The notes beneath the pieces are model-generated. The model did no database searches, had not been told where the DNA came from, and worked only from the letters and a program-made list of their open reading frames with translations. The position numbers and the translations under genes were made by a program. A stretch of 64,000 nucleotides of DNA from Dillenia suffruticosa (taxonomy: Eukaryota > Streptophyta > Magnoliopsida > Dilleniales > Dilleniaceae): assembly GCA_033439265.1 (NCBI GenBank), contig JAVTVX010000012.1, positions 16,626,501 through 16,690,500 on the forward strand. The letters run 5' to 3'. Below, in pieces: positions 12,231-24,570 of this stretch (positions are counted from its first letter, which is position 1; every line of letters begins with the position of its first letter).

Positions 12231-12574
12231 AGATGCATTTCTTGCTATATATTTACCCATTTGCCATTTTTTTCTTAAGTTCCTCTCTCTCTCTAGGAGC
12301 TTTTCATAATCTTAGACACTATTCTCTTTCTCTAAAAACATCTCACTCAAGCCCACTATTTTCACCCTTCACTTTAGTTGACCGAGAGATGCCCACTACT
12401 TTAACTAAGAGCTTTCGTCACACCGTCACACCTCTCACTCTAAAACAGTATACACGTATCAATATTAGCACACCCTTCAAAGCTCTCCTCCCTTCTTTCT
12501 CAAATTCTCTCTTTTATTTCATCCCAAAGCTTCCTACAAACTACAAGCATTCCTAAGAAAAGATTAAGCAGGAA

Positions 12575-13377
12575 ATGCTACCCAAAACAAAAGTCCCAGC
12601 AAAATATGACGAGTCCTCCTTTCCATCTGCAAACAAAAGTAAGCATTTCAAGCAATCCTTCATTTCTCAAAATTTAAGAATCGGTTGTCTCATAGATTTG
12701 GATTTTCTGAAGAGTATAGATTTTAAGTATGATGAACATATAAGCAATGTATATCCTAGGTGGATGATATTGCCAAAAAAGAAAATTTATGAGAGGATAG
12801 TTCCATTATTTTTCAATGATATAGAAAAGATATAATTTGAGAAAATTGAACGAGCTCACATCAATAACAAGACTAAGAATTGCACGTTCAACACATACAT
12901 CAAAGGGGAAGAGATAAAAGTCAAACCCAAAATTTCGCAGATAAGTGGAATGGAATGAGTTCTTGACAATGATGCGAGGAATACCTTAGCAAGAGCTTTT
13001 TGGCAAATTGAAGAACAGTCTTCAATAATCCCTCTTAGGAAGAAATTAGTCACAAAGTCTTTGACTTAGGATTTCATGAAAGAATTTTGCATCTATTAGT
13101 ACCCTTTGTAATCCGACCTAGGAGAGGAAACTATTCTACAGTAACTCTGGAAGACTACTGGTTGATGGTGTGTATAATGAATACAAAGAACCCAAGCCTA
13201 CATTTTCTCATACCTTACTTCATGATAAAGGAAGTGGAATCTAAAAAGATTAATCTTCCTTACTGTTCCTTGGTAACTAATTTGTTAGGTGCTATGAGAG
13301 TTAATTTAAAAAATGAGACAAGGATTGAATTATTGATGAAACTAAGTATTGGAGAATGAGCTTTGCACAAACTGGCT
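12575..13377 (+). pseudogene. Athila-type / plant-transposon-domain ORF relic
   Basis: Decayed coding sequence resembling the plant domain known as putative plant transposon protein (Transposase_32), common in Athila-type Gypsy ORFs and related elements. Recognisable pieces are YPRWMILPKKKIYERIVPLFF (12750-12815), then after a stop the run NNKTKNCTFNTYIKGEEIKVKP (12863-12930) and ISQISGME, and after frameshifts the motif KINLPYCSLVTNLLG (13245-13290). In the family this order is YKG-x-EI, then a G-rich loop, then INLPY-hydrophobic. Stops after DIEKI and GME, and a frameshift near 13080, kill it. It abuts element Y at about 13435 and could be a remnant that Y landed in. Confidence 0.5.
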
Positions 13378-13859
13378 TGGGAGAAAATGGTTGAAAAAGA
13401 AATTCATAGAGAAATTCAAGTAATGGTTAAAGTAATATTCAATTGTAATGGTTAAAAATTATAATTAGTAAATGTAATAGTTTTTTTGATTCAGTTTAAA
13501 AACAATCTCAATATAAATCTTTTTTATTGTCTACTTAACAAAACTGTCTCCATAGATTTTACGTTTAAGATGTATGGTAACATACAAATTCACTGTCTTT
13601 TAAAACTATATTCAATTCTTACCATTTGTATAAATTTTATTTATACCAACCTATATATTGTAATGTCTGTAAAACCTAAAATTGTTATCATATTTGTATC
13701 ATATACTTTTATATTTGAAAATATTTTGAGTGGTAAGTTGTAGTAAATTTATGATAGTAATAGTTTTAGCTAGATAAGCAAGTGATAAGTAGGTGGTAAG
13801 TATGTAGTAAGTAAGAAATTAAATTTATATAGTGGCAAATATGTTATATATAATTCGAT

Positions 13860-14012
13860 GGTAAGTGGTAAGTTAGTGGCCATGCTAGCCCGCGTATGCC
13901 ACCTTGCGCGGCATGCACTCATGCAAGTGCTCGAGCGGGCCCTCGACCAGGCCAGCACAGGCGCCTGTGCATGCAATAGCACTCGACATGTGCTCATACG
14001 CGCAGCATGGGT
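13860..14012. repeat. GC-rich island 1 in element Y
   Basis: A 150-bp GC-rich block rich in GCATGC and CATGTGC-like motifs inside otherwise very AT-rich DNA, directly preceded by a GGTAAGTTAGTGG-type short-repeat tract. Similar blocks occur at 16117-16258 and 52480-53040. The short ORFs across it are not convincing. Confidence 0.65.
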
Positions 14013-16116
14013 TAAATAGTAACTTCATGATAAGTAATTGTAATTGCAGGTAAATCATATAATTTCACTAAATCTAATTTTATTTTTATTTATATTTCAA
14101 CCATTATATTTTATCCATTTTTTTTCCATTAATTCTATTTCAATTAATTTAATTAATTTAATTGTGTTTGTTTTTCTTTCTTATTTTTTGTTTTTCAAAT
14201 GAGTATTGAATTTAAATTATAATATATTAATAATTTAAAAAATCTACATATTTAATCACAATTCAAAATTTATAAAATTAATAAATCATAATTCATTCAT
14301 AACATTCAATTTAAATATCAATCAAATAATATATCAAAATAACAGTAAAAATCACTTACTACCGCCACTGGTTGTTGAAAAAATCACTTACTACTTAATT
14401 ACTACATATTTACTACATTTCAGCGCTTGTAAGCCTTGTGCTGCGTTAATTATATCCATTTGATTTATAAAAATAATGTATATTCTATATTCAATATAAA
14501 TTTATTAATATTATTAATTCAAATAATGTAATGGTATGAAATTAGTAATTTATATAACATAGTATTATAGTTTTAAAAATTCATTAAAGATAATTTAATA
14601 TTATAATTTAAAAATATGACAATATAATGTAATGATATAATTAATTATGTTGATAACTTCAAAACTCATATTAAGTTATCTCATCTCTCAACTTTCACAA
14701 TTTATAATTATAAAGTATGATCCTAAATTTAATCTCTCATATTTCCACATTCCACATAATTTCTACACCTACAACTTTCACACATCCTATCACCAACTCC
14801 AACTCTACCTCAACCACTAATATTTCACATGTAATATTATTTAAAATTATTAGCATACTTTGATTTAGATATATTGGTTTTTTGGTATTATGAAATAATT
14901 TATTGGTTCATCCATATTAAATGCATGAGAAGTTGGATCATATACGTTGGTGATTATGTAAATCTACGATTGAATCATGTGATGGTTAAAAATTATCGTG
15001 TGAATAAATGTAATAGTTTTTTCGCACTGTTTGTTGTTGTCAATATAAATATTTTTTATTATCAATTTAATAGCACCGATGTCTATAATTTTAAATTCTG
15101 ACTTTGACAATAGTATAAATCTATTTATACAAATCTCTATGTTATCATTTTTTTATAATATATCTTTATATTTATAAATACTCTGGTTGTGGTAAATTTA
15201 TGATAAATAAAGTTATGATAGTGGTAATTTAGAAAATAAATGATAATGATAGAAAGTAGTAGATAGTAGTAAGATAAGTGGGTGATAAGTAGGTAAGTAA
15301 GTTTATAAAGTACTAAGTTTGTGATACGTGAATGATAACTATAAAATCAAACATCTTGAAAACAACCTAAAACAATTACTATAATATCAAATATCTTACT
15401 ATAAATTTCGTATAAAATTCATTGTCGATGATTAGAAAATGATGTCATGTTTTGACAAAATAAGTTGGATTATGGTAAGCTATTTAGGAGAATACCTAAA
15501 CATAAAGACATGAGGGGATAGATTGGTTACTTTAACCTCCTACATCTATCCAATATAACATAAATTTTTATCTTTGGCGAGCAACATTAATTTTGTCTTG
15601 GCAGCTTAAATATTTTTCAGCATAATTGATCTAGCATAATTATTAGTAAATAGTAGTGACTTATATTATTTAGCATAATTAGTGAATAGTAATGACTTTA
15701 GTGGGAGAGAAGAATGTTATTAGTGGGTCGTAGTGACTTATATTATTCTCTTACAACTCTCTTACCACCATTACTAGCTTTGGGAAGTAACCATTTCGGA
15801 AGTGGAAACAAATCCTAAATTTTAATATAATGATATAAATTTAGGGTTATTATTTATTGTAATATAATATTAAGGGTAAGAATGTAGATGTTACAATATT
15901 GTAACAAAAACAAAGTATAAATACAGAAAATAAAATTGCTAATGATATAATAATAAAAAGATGAAATTAAACTTACAAAAACGCGGGAAAAAATGACGGT
16001 TCTAAAAATTTATTTGAGTCCCTAAATCAAAATATAATAAATCATTCTCAACAAATCTCTTCCCTCCAAAATTTATAAGTTAGGTAGTAAACAGTTAGTA
16101 AGTAGGTAGTAAATAG

Positions 16117-16258
16117 TAATAATGTCGCACGAGCTTGCATGGGCGTGCATGCGCCAATGTCCGCGCGGGATGTTGCATGCGTGTAGTGGCATGTGTGGGT
16201 AAGCGCCCGTGCTGACATGGCCGGGCGCCCATGTCGGCCCATTGCCATGTCTCTGCTT
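16117..16258. repeat. GC-rich island 2 in element Y
   Basis: Second GC-rich block of the same type as 13860-14012, with GCATGGGCGTGCATGCGCC-like text. It is again preceded by a GTAGTAAATAGTAA-type short-repeat tract, so the pairing of AT-rich microrepeat plus GC-rich island is reused within the element. Confidence 0.65.
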
Positions 16259-16789
16259 TCTTTATTATATAAAAATTTTCACAAATGGATTATATAAAAA
16301 ATTTCAAATATAAATTAAGTAGAATAATGATATAATTAATATTATTAATTTAAATAATATAATGATTTAAAATTTAGAGTATTTATTTATTATATTGTAA
16401 TGCAGTAATAATGTAGTAACAATATTGTAAGATATTAATAATGTTGTAACAAAAACAAAAATACAAAAAAATAAAATAAAAAACAATACAAAATAAAATT
16501 TGATGATATAATAGTAAAAAAAGCGGTAAATTAAGATAAAATTAAATTCACAAAAGATAAAAAAAAAGGATAAAAAAGTGGGGAAAAGTGGCGGGTTTTT
16601 AAAAATTTATTTGAGTAGCTAAACCAAATATATTATAAGTGGCGGACTTTTAAAAATTTATTTCAGCGGATAAACCAAATATATCATAAATCATTTCCCA
16701 CAAACCCTTTTTCCTTTCAAAACCTCTCATTTCTTAATAAACTCTCCTCCTTCAAAACTCAGAGTTTGTGACTTAATCAAAATCTCATA

Positions 16790-17175
16790 TTGTTGCTGAT
16801 CATGAAGAATCACAGCCATCCCAAGAACAACTTCACTCTAAAGAAACCCAATCATCCCAACATGCTATTCCAGGTTAGGTTTGGTTTAAAAACAAATCAT
16901 TTTATTGTGAAATAATTAGTTCTTTTCCATTTTTAATTTTTTTCGTAAGCCAATTTGTTGGATTTAGAAAAAGAAAAACACATGGTTAATAAAGCAAAAC
17001 TTATTGTTAGTGTCCAGGTATGAATGTTATTTTTCTGTTTCACCACAATCTTACTAATTTCACTTTTACTTTTCAATAATAATCCAAATTATTTGTATTT
17101 TTACCTTCTCAAATACTAGATACTGGGAGTGTACATAGAAATCAACAATCATCATCATCACTGCCTCACCAAAAG
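16790..17175 (+). other. Possible exon remnants in element Y
   Basis: The stretch 16797-16872 reads open as ADHEESQPSQEQLHSKETQ and ends at CCAG|GTTAGG, a plausible donor. A second open piece, TGSVHRNQQSSSSLPHQK (about 17120-17175), follows an AG and ends in AAAG|GTAATA. A diverged inverted copy of the second piece occurs at 50520-50580. This could be what is left of an element-encoded transcript. No known domain is recognised and codon evidence is thin. Confidence 0.25.
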
Positions 17176-17346
17176 GTAATATTTTTATTTATAACTATTT
17201 TTAGCATGTACCATATATTATATTTATCTTACTACTTATTTTTATTTTATTTTTATTTTATCAATCGATTGATATACTCTATCAAAGATAATATTTTTAT
17301 TTATAATTATTTTTTACATGTACCATTATATTATATTCATCTCACT
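17176..17346 (+). repeat. Short direct duplication in element Y
   Basis: About 58 bases from 17178 (TAATATTTTTATTTATAA onward to CTTACT) are repeated with a few changes from 17289 to CTCACT at 17346, a period of about 111 bases. Confidence 0.7.
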
Positions 17347-17599
17347 GGTTCTTTTTATGAATTAATAGATTGACATGAAGGTGGGGCTGTGCTGGTAATC
17401 TTTTTAATATTTGAAGTGAAGTATATGTATGAGCATCTCAGAAGATATGGATTTAAATTGTGTGATATGTAATCCTTTTTTTTTCTTTGTTATCCTATTG
17501 TAATCATTGTCCGGTTATAATGTTTTACAAAAGTTTCTAATATTTCCTAGCATTTTCTAATATTTTGATACGCAGTACATTTTCCATCCCAATTTTTTT

Positions 17600-18330
17600 T
17601 TTTGACATTTAAAGATATAAGATAGTAACTAATTATAATAATATGTGGTAATCGATAGTAATTGACGATAAGAGATTCTAATACTTGTGCTAACCGTCCA
17701 TAAAACTTATGACATTTCCTCACATATGAACATATGTGGCACTATGATAATGCGATAACCGACCATTACTAACATTTCTTAACAGTGTTGCGTCATAATA
17801 TTTCTTAGTAGTAACTGACTAGTAAGCAACTAGTAAATGACAATAAAAAAATAACATTTCTTAACACTTGTGTGAAGTACCGATGATAAAAACTTATAAC
17901 ATTTCCTAACATATTGATATCTGGTAATCGATCAAAATTTCTTAACAGTTGTATAACTGAAGATAAAAGTAATAATATTTCCAAACATTCATTCATATAT
18001 CGTAACATGGTAGTAACAACATGGTAACTGACAATAAAAATAGTAACATTTTCTAACAGTTGTAACCGACGATAAAAATAGCAATTTTTACTGATACTTT
18101 CCAAATATGTCATTTGTCGTAAAATGATAGTAACATAACCGACATGATAGTAACAGTATGGTAACCGACGATAAAAGTGAAAAAATTTCCCAACAGTTGT
18201 AACCGACGATAAAAATAGTAATTTTTACCGATAGTTTTTAAACTGATGATAAAAGACCAAATTTTACTAACACTTTTAACCGTTACTATAAATATATGAC
18301 ATGCTCCAACGGTGACCGAAAGTGTCGGAA
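17600..18330. repeat. Subterminal tandem array of element Y
   Basis: Degenerate tandem units built on GGTAACCGACGATAAAAATAG and AACATTTCCTAACAC-like text, repeated at least ten times with a period near 40 bases that sometimes drops one half-unit. It lies just inside the CACTA terminus, where CACTA elements carry subterminal transposase-binding repeats. The same array occurs inverted at 49539-50050. Confidence 0.75.
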
Positions 18331-18455
18331 TATACCTATCCCGACCGATATATAGCCAACTAAAAACCTATCCATCGGAGAATATTTTGCCAACGGTTTT
18401 ACTAGATTTAGGAGACGATTTTAGTTCGTCAGAATAAGTTACTTGTTTTGTAGTG

Positions 18456-19374
18456 ACAACTTCCTTATATTGATGAAGTAATTATTGAACTGTATCTAAC
18501 TGAGTCATGTGAGAAGTTTCTTTCTTTTGTTGATGTTATTTTAAAAAAAAAAAACAGACTGTATGCCATATGTAGTTGTATGAATGCATTTGTAAAAGAT
18601 TATTTATAAAAGCTTGATTGTTTTCTTTAGTTAATCAAGCAACATTCAAAGGAAAATTTCACAATGTTACCCTTATAGTTTTCACTTTTTCGTTGATAAC
18701 AAAAAGTGAGAGAAATGTTATGGGAATAAAGGGGAGAAACATAGGAATAAAGGGAGAAAAATGGAAACAAAGATGCATAGATTGAGGGAGAGCATTGAAG
18801 CAAAAAGAGAGATTTTTTTGTTATCATAAAAAAGGGAGAGATTATGGGCATGTGATAGGTTTTGATTATGAGCAAAATAATACAAAGAATATATTAGGAC
18901 TTAGGTAAGAAAGTGCCTTGGCCAATTGATCAAGGTCTCGATCAGCCGAGCAAGAGTCTTTGTTAGCCATGTAGGGTCTTGGCCACCCGAACAAGACCAA
19001 AAGAGAAGCGGCTAAGAGATTAAAATTAACCGAGAGTTACAACTGATAGTCATGACCACCAAGAGTTACATTTGAGAGATACAGAAAGCAGGCAACCGAG
19101 AAATATAAAGAGTCTCGAAAGACTAGGCAATAGAGAAATTAAAATTGACTGACAGAAAGCAAGAAACTGAGAAATATAGAAAGTTTTGGAAAACAAGGAA
19201 TCAAGAGATATAGAAAGCAGGTGTCTCAACTGACCGGGCAAGGCAGTCAGTAATTTAGTAAATCGAACAAGACTTTCGGTAAATGAAAAATTGATTTAGT
19301 GGACTGACTCCAAAAATCAATCGATCACCCCTACCTATTCTTGATAAAAATTTCAAGACATTCACTGTATATAT
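18456..19374. other. Sequence between two CACTA termini, no supported gene
   Basis: Between the right end of Y and the left end of X. 18640-18880 is purine-rich. 18930-19250 repeats a degenerate GAGAAATATAGAAAG/ACCGAG motif several times and may be a fragment of an unrelated LTR. A short open run at 18458-18540 reads LPYIDEVIIELYLTESCEKF but ends without a splice signal and is not recognised. Confidence 0.35.
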
Positions 19375-20078
19375 CACTACAAAATTAAAACCCTATACTA
19401 ACGATAACATTTATTATCGGTAACTTTTAATGATAGTTTTTTTACCCTATAAAGACGTTTTTGACAAAACAGTTGAGAAATATATATATTTTCCTATGGT
19501 ATAAATTATCTGTTAGGAAATGTTTATCAATCGTTAGTAAAGGAAATACAATCGTCTGTAAAAGCAATGTTCAATTATGATGGTTATTACTTATAGTCAG
19601 TAAATGTGACAATTTTTAGAGATAGATTGAAAATATTTTCTATATGACTCATTTTAACTGTCAACTTAATTATATGTTTGCATATGTTCTATATTTATAC
19701 TAACCTATATATTGCATTGTCTTTAAAAACTATATTCAATTCTAACGGTTATCACTTGTGACCAATAAATGTAACAGTTTTTTAGGGACGAATTGAAAAC
19801 AATCTACATATAACTCATTTTTACTGTCTACTTAACCATACCCATACCGTCTGCACCAATTCTATATCTATACTAACCAATATATTTCACAGTCTATTGC
19901 CACTGATTGTAACTTAGCCTTTAGAGACGGTTTGGAAGGTTATAGCTATGCTAATCCATAGATTCGGACTATTATCACTTTTTATCAATAAATGTGTCAA
20001 CCTTTGGGAACGGTTTAAAAACAGACTCTATATGTGAAATTTATACTGTCTACCGAACCATACTATTTGTTCTATAAC
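19375..20078 (+). mobile_element. CACTA-like element X, left arm (outer part)
   Basis: Starts CACTACAAAATTAAAA, a CACTA-type terminus. From 19565 it contains degenerate units of 170 to 200 bases, each with a TAAATGTGACA/TAAATGTAACAG core, a TTTTTAG.GA.....TTGAAAA segment, then ACTCATTTTNACTGTC (units near 19565, 19740 and 19960). It is interrupted by a retrotransposon at 20079 and resumes at 30869 with the expected next bases, so X is older than that insertion. The outer units are mirrored at 56911-57038. Confidence 0.7.
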
Positions 20079-22789
20079 TGTAACACCAACACTATGATAT
20101 TCGTACTATTGTACTCCTATTCAGAAACTAAATAAAATATTTCTCAGTTATATATATAGAGAAATTTTTATTTATTTTGATTTTTGATTTTTGGGGGATT
20201 TAAATCGAAATTTTTGGTATATATAAAGTATCCGTATTTCTGATTTGAGGTATATCCTATTTTGTTAAAAAAAATTAAAAAAAAGGGAAGTGCTGCGTAC
20301 ATAGCACCCCCCCAAAATGGGATTAGGGCTTTTAGCCCTAATCTCTTTCTCTTTTCCCTCTCTCTCTCTCCTTCTCTCTCTCTCTCTCTCTCTCATCCTA
20401 TTCTCCTTCCCGCAGCCGCCTCACCTTCCTCCCCCTCCACCGCCGCTTTCCCTCCACTGCTGCTCTTCCCTCCGCGGGAGCGCAGCCTCCCCGCGAGCGC
20501 AGCCTCCCCGCGAGCGCGATCCTCCTCGCATGAGCGCGCGACTACCCGAGCGCTCCACAACGCGAGCGCGCGCCTTCTCGGGAGCGTACCTGCTCACGAG
20601 CGCGGGCACGTGCACGAGTGCACTCCAGCCCACAAGCACGCACAACCTACGAGCGTGCCCTTGCGCGATCTCCCCAGCATGAACGCGCCCCTGCACGACC
20701 GTCCCCGTGCGAGCGTTAGCGCGCCACAGCATGCTACCTCCCGCGGGCGCACAACTGTCGACCAACCAGCGAGCCGACCAGCCCGCCAGCCCATGAGCCC
20801 GCAAGCCCGTGAGCCCGCCAGTCCACCAGCCCGCCAGCCCACGAGCCTACCAACCTGCAAGTCGCCAACCCGCGAGCTCACCAGCCCGTGAGCCCACCAT
20901 CCCGTGACGGCCCAGGAGCCCTCGACTAGCTGTCTCCTTCGAGAGCTCACTTGCAGTCCCCGCAGAAACCCTAGGCCACAACTTATTTATTGCAAGTAAC
21001 GGCTATATTGGTTGTAGTCCTAGGGTTTGGTATTTAGAATTTGAGTTAGTTATTAATATTGTTCAAATTTGAAAATATTACAGGTTTTAAACCAATTCGA
21101 CGGGCGAACGAAAGCAAGGTCTGAGATTTGCGAAACCCTTAAATGTTTGAAATAAATTTTATCGAATTTAGATTTCAATACCTTTAAGATGACATTAATT
21201 AATTCAAACTTAGGGAAGATGATAAACCCTAAGAATAATTGAAAATTTGATGACAATTATAATAATCTGATTAGGTTGACTTTCTTGGAGATTCAAGGAG
21301 TCGATTTGGTTTGATTTTTGAAAATATGGAGTGACCACCCTCCCTAAGAAGGTGAGTGGGACCCTAATCTCTTGCATGAAATAGTGAAACCTGATTTTAT
21401 CATGTTTATAATAAAACATACTTTTGATATACATTGTCTCACGTATGGAATTGAAATTCAAATCTGTTTTATGATTATTGGAGTGTCGTACTTATGTTTC
21501 CTATGATTATGCATCCATGTTTGGAATGAAATGAAATTATGCCATGATTTGAGAAATGGAATGTTTTCTATTCTACCATTGAATTGGTTTGTTGAATTTA
21601 AATGATTTCGACGAAATATATTGACACACGGATTTGAATTGTTTTGAGGATATGATGAGATGATTTGGTTATGTGGGTTGGATGCCTACTATCTTGAGAT
21701 GATATGATGATATGACATTATTTGATTGATTCTGTAGCTACGAAGGACGTTTGTAGAGGCACCGGGTTGCCTAGATAAGCTTCTATAGGAGGTATCCGCA
21801 AACGTCATATTTCTAATGGCTATAGGCACGACCAGTTGAACTCAAGTAAGGGGGAGGACAAGTGTGACGCCACCGTCTAGTACCAGGCGGGGTCCTATAA
21901 CAATATGAGTTAGCCCCAGCGAACTCATGGCCAACGTCAGGGTAGAGAGTGACTTTTAAACTTTATGCATAATAAAACCCTCGATGTGACTGTCCTTTAT
22001 CACGGTTGACCTTTGCCAGGATCTTTTCAGCTTACTCTATGATCTACTTGATTTTAAATGGATGCATATATGTATGTTAACGTGTGAATGATTAAATGAG
22101 TTCATTTAGCGAACATATCATGATTTACTGTAAAAATTTGAATTATTGGTTATAAATGATATTATTTGACACTCCGATATTCACCTATATTATTAGTACT
22201 TGAGATTGATCTCCTCACTCACTGAGTATTTTCCGTGATACTCACCTCTCTTCTTTCCCTCCTCAGACAGGATTATTATGCCAGAGCGACACATCGGGCT
22301 CTTAAGAAATTTGTAGCTCGTTGGCGAATTTGAGAGTTTTTCGACGGTGAGATTTAAATTAAGTTGAGATATGAGTTTCGCACTTTATTTTTGACCCTGT
22401 AAGGTCTTGACCTTGAGGCGAATTGTAGTGTTTCAATGTTAATTTGGGAAAATTGATTATAAATTGTATAAAATTTAGGTCCGCTTAGTGTGGCGGCTGC
22501 TCATGCTCTAGTTGGGCATGACAGTAGAGATCTGTGGTTAAGATTGTTGGTAATTTACATAATCTGGTGTTATTCTGGATGTTTGCTATAGTTGGTGGGT
22601 TGTTGTGAGGCCGGGATGACCATTTTATTTTATTTACATGATATTTTTAAATTATACTAGTTTAAACAAGTCTATTTGTACTTGGGAGACCTCCGATTTA
22701 TGGGAAAATTCTGCCCTATTTTCTATAAAAATACAGCCGACATTTAGGGCAATGAGCGGCTTCTCATGACCCTAGTTTAGGACGTGACA
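20079..22789 (+). repeat. Chromovirus (Tekay-type) 5' LTR
   Basis: A 2.7-kb LTR beginning TGTAACACCAAC and ending GGACGTGACA, eight bases before a primer-binding site. It matches 27993-30868. Features in order: AT-rich U3-like part; a short palindrome (20321-20343) followed by a CT-rich tract (20357-20396); a very GC-rich segment of about 550 bp (20405-20950); then AT-rich sequence with CACTCCAATA-type and TCACTCACTGAG-type landmarks. It is shorter than its partner mainly because it lacks about 90 bases present at 30421-30510 and about 30 bases present near 29117-29146. ORFs in the GC-rich part, on both strands, are compositional artefacts. Confidence 0.88.
20321..20343. repeat. Perfect palindrome in the 5' LTR
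   Basis: Inverted arms GATTAGGGCT and AGCCCTAATC are separated by three bases, just upstream of a CT-rich tract. The same palindrome occurs at 28254-28276 in the 3' LTR and, with a changed centre and extended arms, at 54322-54348 in the solo LTR. Confidence 0.85.
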
Positions 22790-22796
22790 GTTCTAT

Positions 22797-22808
22797 TGGT
22801 ATCAGAGC
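22797..22808 (+). other. Chromovirus primer-binding site
   Basis: TGGTATCAGAGC, complementary to the 3' end of plant initiator-Met tRNA, starting eight bases after the 5' LTR end. This is the standard primer site of Tekay/Del-type chromoviruses and fixes plus-strand orientation. Confidence 0.93.
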
Positions 22809-23062
22809 GTCTAGGATAGAGAAAAGATAGTACTAAAAGTCTTCCCAAGTATGTTTAAAAGTCCTCAATATATTAGAAAGTTTCATACAGTCATTTAAAG
22901 TTTCGTACACGGTCATAGGCATACATTCTATGATTCCGCATTCGAATACCTTCATTTATAACTCAAATTCTATTTTTAAGGGGTTAGTTACCTAGTAACT
23001 AACCCTAATCTTTGTTTATATCTAATAAAACGATGCTCTCTTTGTAGAATTGTACCGTCTAG

Positions 23063-24400
23063 ATGTGTAGGCGCGGTGCACCACCGGAGACTCCCTCAGT
23101 GCTTGAGGCTTCTAGGGCACTTGAGGCTCCATGAGCACCGGAGGGTGCTTCTTCTACTCACGCACCTTCTCCAGTACCACCCCCAGCACCTCCACCGATT
23201 GGTACACCCGAGATCACTCGACTCCAGCGACCGCACCTGCAGCCATACCTGCACCTACGGCACCGATTCCTCCTTCGATCGTCGGTCCTTCTGTTTCTAC
23301 TTCGACTGATGAGACGTTGGCTACTTTGAGGCGTATCCACGAGCTCACTCAGTTGGTAAAAGAGTCTCGGCAGCTCGGATGCACAAACTTTTCAAAATCC
23401 AGTGATGTCGTAGCAGCAAAGTACTAGATCAACAGGACTCGTAGGATCCTTACGAATTTGGAGTTGTCAAAGGAGCTCAGATTGAGAGTTGCTGAGAGAC
23501 TCCTCGACGGAGATTCTCTCTCGTGGTGGGAGGCTATCCGTGACAGTGCTACACAGACCCTACGGTGGGAGGACTTTCTATAAGAGTTCGACCACAAGTA
23601 CTTCACCCCGTTCCAGTAGGACCGGATGAGGACGGAGTTCCTGCACTTATGCTAGGAGACGAGGTCAGTTTCAGAGTACGAGGCTGAGCTTAGATGACTA
23701 GCGGCCTTTGTCCCCGACATGGCTACACCAGCTTAGTTGAGCTTCAAGTTTGAAGATGGCCTCCAATTGAGTATCAGAAAGTATATGATAGTGACTCCCT
23801 CTTTTACACTGTCAGAGGTGATTGATTTAGCATATCGGGTAGAGGAGATCGTCTGAGCTGAGGCTCGATAGAGGGAGAGTCACCAGAAGAGGAAGACTGG
23901 GTCACAGGGTGGACAGTCTTCGAAGAGGAGTAGAGGTTTTGGATATCCCGGAGGTTCTTCTAGCTTCAGACCAATAGGACCGGGATAGGGCCCTCGACCA
24001 CAGGGTTTTGGGGTACCAGCCCCTAGTATCTCTACACAGTTTATTACATAGAGACAGTCTTTCTGTCGTAGATATGGCAGCCACCATACCTTTAGGGCAT
24101 GTAAAGTACCAGTTACTTGCTTCTAGTATGGGAAGCAAGGTCACGTTTGGAGTGTCTGCCCAGATTTAGGTCGAGGAGGATCGACTTTGCAGAGTCGTAC
24201 TGGTACTTCTGGCACAAGCTAGCAGGAGGCACCTGCGCACTCAGTTCTTACCGCTCCTCGGACTATAGCCGGGAGTAATACAAGTTAGGACCATCGCGAC
24301 AGCAGCTTAGAGCCTAAGCTCGTGTGTTTGCGATGACGCAGGAGGACGCACAGACAAACCCTGATATTATTATAGGTAATCCTGTTGCAGATCTCTCAGT
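23063..24400 (+). pseudogene. Chromovirus gag, decayed
   Basis: Capsid/nucleocapsid part of a Ty3/Gypsy polyprotein. The start at 23063 opens MCRRGAPPETPSVLEASRAL, a Pro/Ala-rich leader. The Retrotrans_gag region follows at about 23430-23890, with LRVAERLLDGDSLSWWEAIR (about 23482-23540), SVSEYEAELR (about 23667) and FKFEDGLQLSIRKY (about 23748). A basic, Gly-rich linker leads to the zinc knuckle at about 24117-24160, reading CF*YGKQGHVWSVC. There the second cysteine and one residue before it are lost, so the CX2CX4HX4C box is broken. There are about a dozen in-frame stops, most of them TAG where glutamine would be expected. It leads into pol after a disrupted stretch (24400-24570). Confidence 0.88.
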
Positions 24401-24570
24401 GTAGTACTTTTGTTGTACTTTCTGTATGAGCTTTTTGTATATCATGATGTCGATGTACAGTTTTGACTAGTTAAAGTTTTAGAAACTTAACTAGTTTGAT
24501 ATATATATGAATTTGTCTACTTTTCTTCGCATTTTAAATATCTTTAATATTTTTCCTATCTTTAGAAACC

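Larger units (their letters stand above)
13435..18455. mobile_element. CACTA-like element Y (right terminus at 18455, left end unclear)
   Basis: AT-rich non-coding element. The right end is CTTGTTTTGTAGTG; its complement CACTACAAAACAAG is a typical CACTA terminus and is similar to the start of element X at 19375. Internal to it is a tandem array (17600-18330). The left part (13435-13600) resembles the subterminal units of X around 19570-19850. Much of the body recurs at 49539-53525, partly in the same orientation (14340-14870 matches 50860-51480) and partly inverted (17100-18330 matches 49539-50580). No transposase (TNP2-type) coding sequence was found. The left terminus is not visible and 13435 is only where similarity begins. 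Confidence 0.6.

Noticed and set aside
12233..12556. 107-codon Ser/Leu/Pro-rich ORF with signal-peptide-like start
   Set aside because: No domain; CT-rich leader-like sequence upstream of the Athila-type relic. Not supported as a secreted protein.
20262..20950. Long overlapping ORFs (up to 209 codons) on both strands, rich in Ser/Pro/Arg/Ala
   Set aside because: They lie in the GC-rich part of an LTR, occur on both strands, and are not conserved as proteins in the partner LTR. This is composition, not coding.
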